A stretch of DNA of 11,584 nucleotides, from contig PEUP01000081.1 in assembly GCA_002780705.1 (NCBI GenBank), forward strand, positions 1 to 11,584, read 5' to 3'. The position numbers and the translations under genes are program-made. This DNA comes from Elusimicrobia bacterium CG03_land_8_20_14_0_80_50_18. Its GTDB lineage: Bacteria; CG03. Shown here piece by piece: positions 1-6,762 of the stretch. Position 1 is the first letter of the stretch, and each line of letters starts with the position of its first letter. Below the pieces are notes generated by a model that did no database searches, had not been told where the DNA came from, and saw only the letters and a program-made list of their open reading frames with translations.

Positions 1-1
1 T

Positions 2-1180
2 GACAGCAACGGAGCGCCCAGGCCTTATGACCGGACATTTTCTTTTATCACGGAACTTGTTCCTCTGTACCTTGTTGATTCCGGCATCCCTGACGGAGCG
101 CGGGTGCTGAACACCTATGTGCAGAACGGTTTTGTGCTTGAATTTTCCAAGGATATTAATTTTGACACTTTCCCCGGCGCCTTCACTTTCATAGACGCTT
201 CCTCGGCCGCTGTCGCCTGCTCTTTTTCGCAGCCGTCGCCGTCGAGTGTGCTGGTGCTCCCGACCGATACCATAGAGCCCTGCCGCTCTTATCGTTTTTC
301 GGTGGATTCGTCATTGCGTGACAGTGTGGGTTTGTATATCACGGACGCGGTGAGCGTGGATTTCGGCACGCTCAACAGCAAATCCGACGCCTACACCGCA
401 TCTGTCGCCGGCTCGTCGCTGACAATAAGTTTGGGCGGAAGCGCGGAGGATTTTTTTGTCGCCCCCGCGAATCTCGTGATAAGCGCGACCGAGAACAGCG
501 ATCTTCATGCGGCCAACAATTCGGCTAATTCCACGGCCTTCATCATAGCGCTGAGTTCCGAGGCCTTTTCCTACAGCATCACCAATGCCGCGGGCGCGGA
601 GATAACTTCAATATCGGGCCTGACAGTGACACTCCCCTATGAAACGGCCGCTCTCAGCGTCCCCTTGTCGGCATCGGCCGCCGGACCGGGTCAGCGCGCC
701 GCTTCATCCGGCGGCATAACGGTGTCCGCCGAGCTTCTGCGTGTTTTTAAACTCAATGAGGCATCCTCCCAGTGGGGTCTTGTGCCCGGAGAGCAGACAG
801 TTGATACCACCGCGAAAACCGTGACGGCTCATCCCTCATCCGGCGGGACATTCTCTCTTCTTGCCTATCCCTCAAACCCCGCCGCGAATGTGCAGCTCAG
901 GAACACGCCGAATCCCTTTTTTAAGGGGGGCGAAACCGAGATAACATATTATCTTTCCGCCAAAGCGAATGTGAAGGCGAAAATATACACCCAGATAGGC
1001 CATCTGATATATGAGAAGGAATACGCCGCAGGCGCCGACGGCGGCCGGGCGGAGGTGAACGCCATCACATGGGACGGCAGGAACTCGGCCGGGACCTATG
1101 CGGCTTCGGGGATTTATCTCCTGCGCCTTGAGATAGACGGTGAGGACGCGAGGACAAGGAAGATAGGTTTCATAAGATGA
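2..1180 (+). CDS. Large surface protein, C-terminal part (SbsA-type Ig domain and FlgD-Ig/T9SS-like C-terminal domain); 5' end outside window
   Basis: The frame is open from base 2, so the gene starts upstream; the GTG at 104 is internal because the SbsA-like Ig (Big_5) fold begins before it. In the 392 visible residues, about 20-110 look like that domain (PDGARV, then FVLEFSKDINFD, ending in FSVDSSLRD). A Ser/Ala/Thr-rich beta region follows. Residues 301-392 form a FlgD-Ig/T9SS-sorting-like domain: NTPNPF, then ITYYL, a VKAKIYTQIGHLIYEKE strand pair, TWDGRNSAG, SGIYLLRLEI and a basic tail TRKIGFIR. Such domains end large secreted or cell-surface proteins. The stop overlaps the start of the PorV-like gene (ATGA), which suits a secreted cargo next to a PorV partner. 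Whether this is a true T9SS signal or only a FlgD-like fold cannot be decided here. Domain call good, exact function unknown. Confidence 0.85.
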   Translation, partial: DSNGAPRPYDRTFSFITELVPLYLVDSGIPDGARVLNTYVQNGFVLEFSKDINFDTFPGAFTFIDASSAAVACSFSQPSPSSVLVLPTDTIEPCRSYRFSVDSSLRDSVGLYITDAVSVDFGTLNSKSDAYTASVAGSSLTISLGGSAEDFFVAPANLVISATENSDLHAANNSANSTAFIIALSSEAFSYSITNAAGAEITSISGLTVTLPYETAALSVPLSASAAGPGQRAASSGGITVSAELLRVFKLNEASSQWGLVPGEQTVDTTAKTVTAHPSSGGTFSLLAYPSNPAANVQLRNTPNPFFKGGETEITYYLSAKANVKAKIYTQIGHLIYEKEYAAGADGGRAEVNAITWDGRNSAGTYAASGIYLLRLEIDGEDARTRKIGFIR

Positions 1181-2658
1181 ACTCAGTTCGCGGACGCATC
1201 ACGCTGCTTTTATCTTTCTTATTCTGTTTCCGCGCCTCTTCCTCCGCTGTTATTGACGGCGGTTATCCGGGAGAATATCTGCTTCTTTATGCGCCATCGG
1301 CCAGGTCCATGGCGATGGCCGCTGTGCCGGCTTCCGGGGCGTCATCATCATTTTTTAATCCGTCGCATCTTTCGGGATTGCGTTCAAAAGAGCTCTCGTT
1401 TATGAGGTCGTCGCTGCTTTCGGGCGGCGTCTATACGGCCTCTTTCCTGGCGTATCCCCTTTCGGAAAGAAGGGTGGTCTCCATCGGCTTTGTTTCCTGC
1501 GGCATTGAAGGCGCGGAATGGGTGGACGAGTCCGGAATAGGCAACAGGGGCACATTCTTCGACAGGAATTCCGCTTATTCAGCCGCCTATTCACTTCCGG
1601 CATCTCGGCATATGGATATAGGGGCGGCGCTCAAGGTGGTAACGCAGGACATACATCTTTATTCGGATCAGAGTTTCGGACTGGATCTGGGCATGAGGTA
1701 TATCAGGAACAGAAAAATAATACCGTCTTTGTCATTGCAGAATGTCATAGCGCCATCCATGACATTCCGGACCGGAGGCGAAGCCGACGAATTCCCCATG
1801 ACGGCGAGATTTTCGCTGGAGACCAAACCCCTGCGCGGCCTTGATTTCACAATAGACGCGGTTTTTGAGAACCTCAGCCCGGCCGCGGATGAACAGAGCT
1901 GTTTGTTTCTCGCCGCCGGAGCGGAATATTCCGTAAAAGAAGCTTTGCGCCTGAGAGCCGGCTACAATCAGTCCTTTTTCTCCGCGGGTTTCGGTATCTC
2001 CATGGGCAGGACAGATTTTGACTGGGCTGTGCAGATCCGCGACGAGGGTAATTATTTTTCAGCCGGTATTTCCATCAAATGGGGCATGATGCCGCAGTTA
2101 TGGCAGAAGCGCCTCACGGACAGAGAAAATTTCCTCAATGATTTTTCCAAAAACCTGGAAATAGAAAAGGCCTACACCATACAAAAGGGAAGAACGGTTG
2201 ATGACATTATGGCCGAAGCTGTCAAAACCCGCTATGCCGCCGCAAAGCGCTATGTGAAGAACCATGAATACCGCCGGGCCATGGAAGAAGTCAACGCCAT
2301 CCTGAAGCTGGAGCCCCATAATGAAAGCGCCGCGAAACTCAAGGATGATATCTCTTCCGGCCGGCTGAAAGCCGATCTGCAATATGCGCTGGCCGCGCAG
2401 TACTACAAAAACGAAGCTTATAAATCAGCCCTGAAAAGAGTGAAGAAGGCAATTCGTCTGAACCGGGACCACGGCGAGGCGAAGTTTCTCCATAGCATGA
2501 TCAACGCGAGGATATTCATTGACAGGGGCGATTATTACCAGGCGAAAGAACATCTGCTTGAAGCCTTTAAGATGTATCCGGACGATTCAGAATGTGTTAC
2601 GCTCTTAAAAGGGGTGAACGATCTGCTCAAAGCCGGCCAGACGGGGAAAGGCCGCTGA
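1177..2658 (+). CDS. PorV/PorQ-family outer-membrane beta-barrel protein with C-terminal TPR domain
   Basis: 493 residues. The start is the ATG of an ATGA overlap with the preceding stop. Residues 1-24 are a signal peptide (basic MNSVRGR, then LLLSFLFCF, cleavage near SSSA). The mature N-terminus carries the PorV/PorQ hallmark: GGYPGEYLLLYAPSARSMAMA followed by FFNPSHLSGL. Residues to about 305 are alternating beta strands with glycine and aromatic residues (AGYNQSFFSAGFGISMG, GNYFSAGISIKWG), i.e. a FadL/PorV-like barrel. From about 345 to 490 the protein turns helical with at least three TPR-like units (HEYRRAMEEVNAILKLEP, EAYKSALKRVKKAIRLN, GDYYQAKEHLLEAFKMYPDD), presumably periplasmic. PorV proteins accompany type IX cargo in Bacteroidetes, and related proteins occur widely without T9SS. 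Its position behind a surface protein with a sorting-like domain supports a shuttle or anchor role, which is inference. Confidence 0.88.
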   Translation: MNSVRGRITLLLSFLFCFRASSSAVIDGGYPGEYLLLYAPSARSMAMAAVPASGASSSFFNPSHLSGLRSKELSFMRSSLLSGGVYTASFLAYPLSERRVVSIGFVSCGIEGAEWVDESGIGNRGTFFDRNSAYSAAYSLPASRHMDIGAALKVVTQDIHLYSDQSFGLDLGMRYIRNRKIIPSLSLQNVIAPSMTFRTGGEADEFPMTARFSLETKPLRGLDFTIDAVFENLSPAADEQSCLFLAAGAEYSVKEALRLRAGYNQSFFSAGFGISMGRTDFDWAVQIRDEGNYFSAGISIKWGMMPQLWQKRLTDRENFLNDFSKNLEIEKAYTIQKGRTVDDIMAEAVKTRYAAAKRYVKNHEYRRAMEEVNAILKLEPHNESAAKLKDDISSGRLKADLQYALAAQYYKNEAYKSALKRVKKAIRLNRDHGEAKFLHSMINARIFIDRGDYYQAKEHLLEAFKMYPDDSECVTLLKGVNDLLKAGQTGKGR

Positions 2659-2659
2659 G

Positions 2660-2681
2660 AAAAAGGGGGACGGTGGAAAGT
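2660..2681 (+). repeat. Outer left inverted repeat of the transposase region (family A end)
   Basis: A 22-base sequence with core AAAAAGGGGGACGGTGG lies one base after the TGA of the PorV-like gene. It is the exact reverse complement of 3960-3981, 1.3 kb downstream. It differs by a single internal base (T instead of A, in GGTGG versus GGAGG) from the inner copy at 3225-3245, apart from the outermost A. It could be one end of a composite unit including the cyclic-nucleotide-binding gene, or a solo end left by an earlier event. Confidence 0.9.
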
Positions 2682-2710
2682 CAGGAGCGATGGCGGGAGG
2701 CACATGAGCA

Positions 2711-3202
2711 ATGGAAACATCTGAAAGCGAAATAATATTCTCAAAAGAGCCTTTCTCTTTCCTTGACGGGAAAGAGCGCGGGCTGTTTATGGATTCCGTG
2801 CGATTTTTTACTTTTGCCGCCGGTGAAATACTCATAAGAAGCGGCGAGATGGGTAACATGGTTTATTTTCTTGTCCGCGGCGAATGCGGCGTGTTTATGC
2901 CGGAACCGGCGCCGCAGACTCCGGTGGCAAAGCTCGCACCGGGGGATTTTTTCGGTGAGATGGCTCTTCTGGCGAATGTCAAAAGAACCGCCACCGTTAA
3001 GACTTCGAGCGAGGTGCGTGTCGCCGCAATGGATTCTCAGAAATTCAAAAAACTTTTTATGACCAATCCGGCTATTGTCAGCGGTCTGGACGCGTATTAT
3101 AAAAAGCGCCAGGGCGAACTGAATTTGTTTAAAAAGAGACAGGATGAAATGGCGTCCCGCCGCAAGCCGGGCGTCTGGCAGAAATTAAGGGAGCTGTTAT
3201 GA
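2711..3202 (+). CDS. Small cyclic nucleotide-binding (CAP_ED) domain protein without DNA-binding domain
   Basis: 163 residues. The start is supported by GGGAGG at 2695-2700, ten bases upstream; the ATG at 2704 is in another frame and stops after six codons. Residues ~10-125 form a CRP-like cNMP-binding beta-roll: FFTFAAGEILIRSGEMGN, VYFLVRGECGVFM, then the phosphate-binding cassette PGDFFGEMALLANVKRTATVK with G82, E83 and R92-T93-A94, matching the FGE(M/L)AL...R(T/S)A pattern that binds cyclic nucleotide ribose and phosphate. No helix-turn-helix follows; the C-terminus is a short basic amphipathic helix. No signal peptide, so cytoplasmic. Likely a cNMP-responsive regulatory subunit acting on a protein partner. 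Base composition resembles the operon, but the gene lies between two copies of the transposase-linked repeat, so cargo status is possible. Its stop (TGA 3200-3202) overlaps an ATG at 3199, probably the ancestral start of the next operon gene. Confidence 0.88.
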   Translation: METSESEIIFSKEPFSFLDGKERGLFMDSVRFFTFAAGEILIRSGEMGNMVYFLVRGECGVFMPEPAPQTPVAKLAPGDFFGEMALLANVKRTATVKTSSEVRVAAMDSQKFKKLFMTNPAIVSGLDAYYKKRQGELNLFKKRQDEMASRRKPGVWQKLRELL

Positions 3203-3245
3203 ACGAAAAGGGGGACGGAGAACGAAAAGGGGGACGGAGGAAAGT
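3201..3245 (+). repeat. Tandemly duplicated left terminal repeat of the transposase unit
   Basis: Two perfect head-to-tail copies of a 19-base unit (GAACGAAAAGGGGGACGGA) occupy 3201-3219 and 3220-3238; the second continues as GGAAAGT to 3245. Positions 3225-3245 match the reverse complement of 3960-3980 with one mismatch, so this is the left terminal inverted repeat, duplicated once. The first copy starts inside the TGA of the cyclic-nucleotide-binding gene. Confidence 0.92.
3236..3240 (+). promoter_or_regulatory. Shine-Dalgarno of the transposase, embedded in its terminal repeat
   Basis: GGAGG ends seven bases before the ATG at 3248. It is made by the one position at which the inner repeat (GGACGGAGG) differs from the outer copies (GGACGGTGG). 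Initiation of the transposase therefore lies in its own putative recognition sequence, which would allow translational or binding-based autoregulation (inference). Confidence 0.75.
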
Positions 3246-3247
3246 AA

Positions 3248-3931
3248 ATGCCAAGGAAAGCAAGATTTTTTGTCAGTGACGGGGTTTATCATATTCTGTC
3301 GAGAGGCCATAACAGGCGTAAAGTATTTTACGACAACAGGGATTTTTTGAAATTTACCAAAATTTTGCAATTAGAAAAGTCAAAACGCGGATGGCAAATT
3401 TACAATTATGGTTTTATGGGCAATCACGTGCACATGGTAATTATGTCGCCGCAGGGGATTGATTTAAGCAATGGTATGAAAAATCTAAATCAGACCTATG
3501 CTCAGTATTTCAGAAAAAGATACGGCGGAATCGGCTATATCTGGCAGAACAGATTTAAAAGTTTCATTATCCAAAATGGGATATACTTACTTCGATGTGG
3601 CAGATATGTTGAATTGAATCCGGTAAATGCCGGAATCGTGAGGAATCCGGAGGGTTATAAATGGTCGAGTTATAGGTTTTATGCTTTTGGGGAAGACGAC
3701 CCCTTGCTCACCTTTAATCCTGAGTATCTTGCTTTGGCTGATAATTTTGAAGACAGGCAAAGTGCTTATATGAAGTTTGTAAGTGAGGGGCAGGGCGAAA
3801 AAAGAACGCTGGATAGATATTTTAAATCCGGTGCATGGGGTGATGAGGATTTCGTTAAAGAAATGAAGGCAAAAGGTTTGAAATCTGTCAGTTGGAAAAT
3901 AGGACGGCCCAAAAAATGCGCAGACAAATAA
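3248..3931 (+). CDS. REP-associated tyrosine transposase (RAYT; Y1/HUH, Transposase_17 family)
   Basis: 227 residues, full length for the family. Visible motifs in order: N-terminal PRKARFF and VYHILSRGHNRRKVF (residues 13-27); the HUH metal site in FMGNHVHMVI (H60, H62); YAQYFRKRY and GYIWQNRFKS (84-105), the family's W-Q-x-R-F signature; catalytic Tyr120 in RCGRYVELNPVNAGIV; then YKWSSYRFY. The active site is intact, so the enzyme is probably functional. RAYTs are single-strand DNA transposases that act on REP/BIME-like repeats. The start follows a strong GGAGG. Composition is foreign: 60-base samples at 3361-3420 and 3841-3900 are about one third G+C, against about 62% at 5641-5700. The gene is bounded by family-A repeats and sits where the operon would otherwise run straight from the cyclic-nucleotide-binding gene into the TPR gene. 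Its last 16 bases overlap the likely start of the TPR gene. Confidence 0.95.
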   Translation: MPRKARFFVSDGVYHILSRGHNRRKVFYDNRDFLKFTKILQLEKSKRGWQIYNYGFMGNHVHMVIMSPQGIDLSNGMKNLNQTYAQYFRKRYGGIGYIWQNRFKSFIIQNGIYLLRCGRYVELNPVNAGIVRNPEGYKWSSYRFYAFGEDDPLLTFNPEYLALADNFEDRQSAYMKFVSEGQGEKRTLDRYFKSGAWGDEDFVKEMKAKGLKSVSWKIGRPKKCADK

Positions 3932-6762
3932 TTGGGATCTTTAGAATTGTAAGAAAAGCACTTTCCACCGTCCCCCTTTTTGTGGCTCTTATCAGCGGCA
4001 ACGACATAGAAACCCTGAACAAACTGCAGTTTGCCAACGGCCTTTTCAGAGACGGTATGTATGAGATGGCGCGAAAGCAGTTTCTTGAAATATCCGGCTC
4101 GTCTTATCCGGGTATCGGCGACGAGACTTCTTTTATGCAGGCCGAATGCCTGTTCAGGATGAAGAATTTTCCCCGCGCCCTGCAGGAATTTGAAAAAACG
4201 CACGCGGCTTCCTTCTCCGCCGATGTAAAACAGAAGTCGCTCTCCCGTATGGGCGATTGCGCTTATCACATGAAGCGCTATGGCGAAGCGGCTGATATTT
4301 ACGCTGGATTCATCAAGTCATACGGTGACGACGAAGATGCTCTTTTTTATCTCGCGCAATCTTTATCGGAGCTGAAGAAATACGGCGAGAGCCTGAAGCA
4401 CTATAACAAGCTCCTTGAAAAATATCCTGATTCGGAATACAGGGAGTATGCGATGTATTCGGCGGGATACGCCTGTTTTAAGACGGGCGATTACGCGAAG
4501 GCTTCCGTTTTTTTCGCGGGAGTAACGGATAGAAAGATCAAAGCGGAAAGCCTGTTTTATCAAGGCCTCTCTCATATTTATTCCTCGGATATGCCCTCCG
4601 CTCTGTCAAGTTTTGACAGCATCACCGACGGCTTCAAGGACAGTCCATGGGCGGCTAAGGCGGTTCTGAAAAAAGCCGAGATACTGATCAAGGACGGAAA
4701 GTTTGATGAAGCGGAAAAAATACTGGAACCCCTGAGGGGAGCAACCGGCCTCACCGCCGCCGAGGCGCTGTATCTGACAGGGCAGATCTTCTACAACAAA
4801 AAAAGTTTTGCTCAGGCGGCCATTTATTACAGGACCTGCGCGGATAATCACCGCGGAAGCGAATGGGCCGAAAAGTCCCTTTTTTCGCTGGGCTGGAGTT
4901 ATATGCATCTTCAGGATTACCAGCGCGGGAGAAAAGCTTTCGCCGAACTCATCCTCAAACATTCTAAGACGCCGTATTTTCCGAAAGCCCAGTTTCTGAT
5001 AGGTCATTGTTATTTTTTTGAAAGGGATTACGATTCCGCCGCCGACTCTTATGGCCGCGTGGTGTCCGCTTTCCCGGGCGACGAACACGCCGCCGATGCC
5101 CATTACTGGCAGGCGGCGTCTCTTTTGAAAGCGGGCCGTTTTAAGGAAGCTGTTTCTGTTTTCAGGGAAGTGACGGCACGGGGTGAGGCTTCAGGTTTTC
5201 TGCCCCGCGCCTATCTGGGCCTGGGCAAAAGCCTCTCTCTTCTGGGGGATTACAGCGGAGCCGCTCTGGAACTCGAGAAAGGTCTCACCGTAAAAGGCAC
5301 AGCTCTGGAGAAGGATGAGCTGGCGTTTGAACTGGGTAACGCCTCTGTGAAGCTAGGAAGGTTTTCCGATGCCGTGCGCCATTACGGAAAGGTCTCTTCT
5401 CCCCCGCTTATTCCCGATGCTCTCACCGCCCGGGGCCATGCCTATCTCAACTGGAAAAAATTTGATGAGTCCCGCGAAGAGTACAGGAAAGTGGTGACTT
5501 CATATCCGGATTCACCGGCGGCGGAAGAAGCCGCTTTTTCCGTCGGGGTGAGTTTCTACAAAGAAAAAAACTGGGCTTCCGCGCGGTCGCATCTGATGGA
5601 TTTCGCGGCGAAATATCCCGCGAGTCCCAGGATAGCCGACGCGTATCTCTATGCGGGCTGGGCATCCTTCAGTCTCAGCGACTGGCCGGCCTCAGTGGAA
5701 TTCTGGAAACGGCATTATGAAATACAGCCTTCCGAGGATGTGCTTCTGCGCATAGGCGACGCCTATTACAACTCGGCTAAATACGCCGAGGCCAGATCCT
5801 ATTACGCCGAGCTCATGGCGAAGTTTCCCTCGTCATCTAAAATCCCGCAGGCCCTGTACAGTATGGCTCTGGTGGACAGGAAAGAGGGCCGTCTTGACAG
5901 CGCTGCCGCGCTTATACGCCGCATAGACAGGGATTATCCGTCTTCCGAGATAGCGCCTGACGCGCTCTTTACTCTTGGCGAAATATACGAGGAGCGCAAC
6001 GATTATACATCATCGGGAGAAATATACGGCAGGATATACAGGGGATATCCCAAATCAAAACTCGCGGTGGACGCTCTCTACCGGGCCGCCCGCAGCGCAG
6101 GGCGCTCCGAGCAGTATGCTTCCGCGAGACACTTGTACACGGAGCTCTTGTCCAAAACCGGCCCTTATATTGAAGAAGCGAGGTTCAGGGTGTGTGAGAC
6201 TTTCTTCAACGAAAAGGATTACGTGTCCGCCGCCGATGAGGCATTGAAGTTCAGGGACGAATTCCCTTCATCCGGTTTCGCGCCCGGAGCTCTTGAAATG
6301 GCGCGTAAGGCGCTTATCGAACAGGGTCTCTCCGCTAAGGCCGCGGAGCTTTCGGGCGTTTTGACGAGGGATTATCCCGCATCCGGACCCTCGTCAAGAA
6401 TTCATTTTGACGAAGGGCAAAAACTTTATGAGCGGGGAAATCACAAAGAGGCGGTGGAGACGCTCCGCAGGGTGACAGCCAATCTGCACGACATTGATTC
6501 GGCCCGCGCGCAAATAATGATAGCGTCTTCTTTTCTGTTCATGAAGCAGTATGATCAGGCCTGGCTGGAATATTCAAAAGCGGTTTATGTGTATCCCGAG
6601 TTCCCGGAAATCGTCGCTGAGGGCTATTACGGTATAGGCGCTGTTCAGATAAAACAGGGCAAAAAAGATGAAGCGCGGAAAGCTTATGAGAGGATACTGG
6701 AAAACTGGCCGGATTCGCCCTGGGCGGCCAAGGCCGCTCTTGAGCTTGAAAAGCTGAAATGA
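3916..6762 (+). CDS. Very long tetratricopeptide-repeat protein, predicted periplasmic
   Basis: 948 residues from the ATG at 3916. The frame is open back to 3859 with a TTG at 3892, and a GTG at 3982 lies just after the transposon end, so the start is uncertain. With 3916 the N-terminus is basic, then hydrophobic (ALSTVPLFVALISG, residues 15-28), a plausible signal peptide. From about residue 35 to the end there is an almost unbroken array of roughly 35-residue TPR units of the YbgF/BamD-like type (repeated Y..A...Y..l...yP.s..a..A.y..g patterns), about 25 repeats; examples are AKYAEARSYYAELMAKFPSS and NDYTSSGEIYGRIYRGYPKS. Ribosome-binding signal is weak (AGGA at 3901-3904). The stop overlaps the barrel gene's start (ATGA). 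Likely a periplasmic scaffold working with the downstream barrel and ExbBD-TonB; no enzymatic domain is seen. The 5' end appears to have been rebuilt by the RAYT insertion. Confidence 0.88.
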   Translation: MRRQIIGIFRIVRKALSTVPLFVALISGNDIETLNKLQFANGLFRDGMYEMARKQFLEISGSSYPGIGDETSFMQAECLFRMKNFPRALQEFEKTHAASFSADVKQKSLSRMGDCAYHMKRYGEAADIYAGFIKSYGDDEDALFYLAQSLSELKKYGESLKHYNKLLEKYPDSEYREYAMYSAGYACFKTGDYAKASVFFAGVTDRKIKAESLFYQGLSHIYSSDMPSALSSFDSITDGFKDSPWAAKAVLKKAEILIKDGKFDEAEKILEPLRGATGLTAAEALYLTGQIFYNKKSFAQAAIYYRTCADNHRGSEWAEKSLFSLGWSYMHLQDYQRGRKAFAELILKHSKTPYFPKAQFLIGHCYFFERDYDSAADSYGRVVSAFPGDEHAADAHYWQAASLLKAGRFKEAVSVFREVTARGEASGFLPRAYLGLGKSLSLLGDYSGAALELEKGLTVKGTALEKDELAFELGNASVKLGRFSDAVRHYGKVSSPPLIPDALTARGHAYLNWKKFDESREEYRKVVTSYPDSPAAEEAAFSVGVSFYKEKNWASARSHLMDFAAKYPASPRIADAYLYAGWASFSLSDWPASVEFWKRHYEIQPSEDVLLRIGDAYYNSAKYAEARSYYAELMAKFPSSSKIPQALYSMALVDRKEGRLDSAAALIRRIDRDYPSSEIAPDALFTLGEIYEERNDYTSSGEIYGRIYRGYPKSKLAVDALYRAARSAGRSEQYASARHLYTELLSKTGPYIEEARFRVCETFFNEKDYVSAADEALKFRDEFPSSGFAPGALEMARKALIEQGLSAKAAELSGVLTRDYPASGPSSRIHFDEGQKLYERGNHKEAVETLRRVTANLHDIDSARAQIMIASSFLFMKQYDQAWLEYSKAVYVYPEFPEIVAEGYYGIGAVQIKQGKKDEARKAYERILENWPDSPWAAKAALELEKLK
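3960..3981 (-). repeat. Right inverted repeat of the transposase unit, translated as part of the TPR protein
   Basis: Exact reverse complement of 2660-2681 over 22 bases. Read on the plus strand it contains CCACCGTCCCCCTTTTT, which in the TPR gene frame encodes LSTVPLF inside the predicted signal peptide. Confidence 0.92.

Larger units (their letters stand above)
3201..3981 (+). mobile_element. Autonomous RAYT transposable unit with GGGGGACGG terminal inverted repeats
   Basis: The unit comprises the duplicated left end (3201-3245), the RAYT gene and the right end (3960-3981). Left and right ends match over 21 bases with one mismatch. A larger alternative unit, 2660-3981 (1322 bp), has perfectly matching 22-base ends and would also carry the cyclic-nucleotide-binding gene. 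Lower G+C inside supports transfer. No flanking target-site duplication is apparent, which is expected for HUH single-strand transposition. Confidence 0.8.

Noticed and set aside
659..664. GTCCCC hexamer in the surface-protein gene
   Set aside because: No matching inverted end or A/T run; ordinary coding sequence.
2690..2724. Two tiny overlapping ORFs (ATG GCG GGA GGC ACA TGA and ATG AGC AAT GGA AAC ATC TGA) before the cyclic-nucleotide-binding gene
   Set aside because: Shine-Dalgarno spacings are too short (two to three bases), so translation is unlikely; probably chance.
3201..3245. CRISPR-like or phage-related tandem repeats
   Set aside because: Only two contiguous copies without spacers, and they match the inverted right end of the RAYT unit.
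3892..3915. TTG at 3892 as start of the TPR gene
   Set aside because: Adds only eight residues with no better ribosome binding site; ATG at 3916 or GTG at 3982 is more plausible.
4606..5103. Minus-strand 165-codon ORF
   Set aside because: Shadow of the TPR gene; the plus frame shows clear TPR periodicity and this one nothing recognisable.
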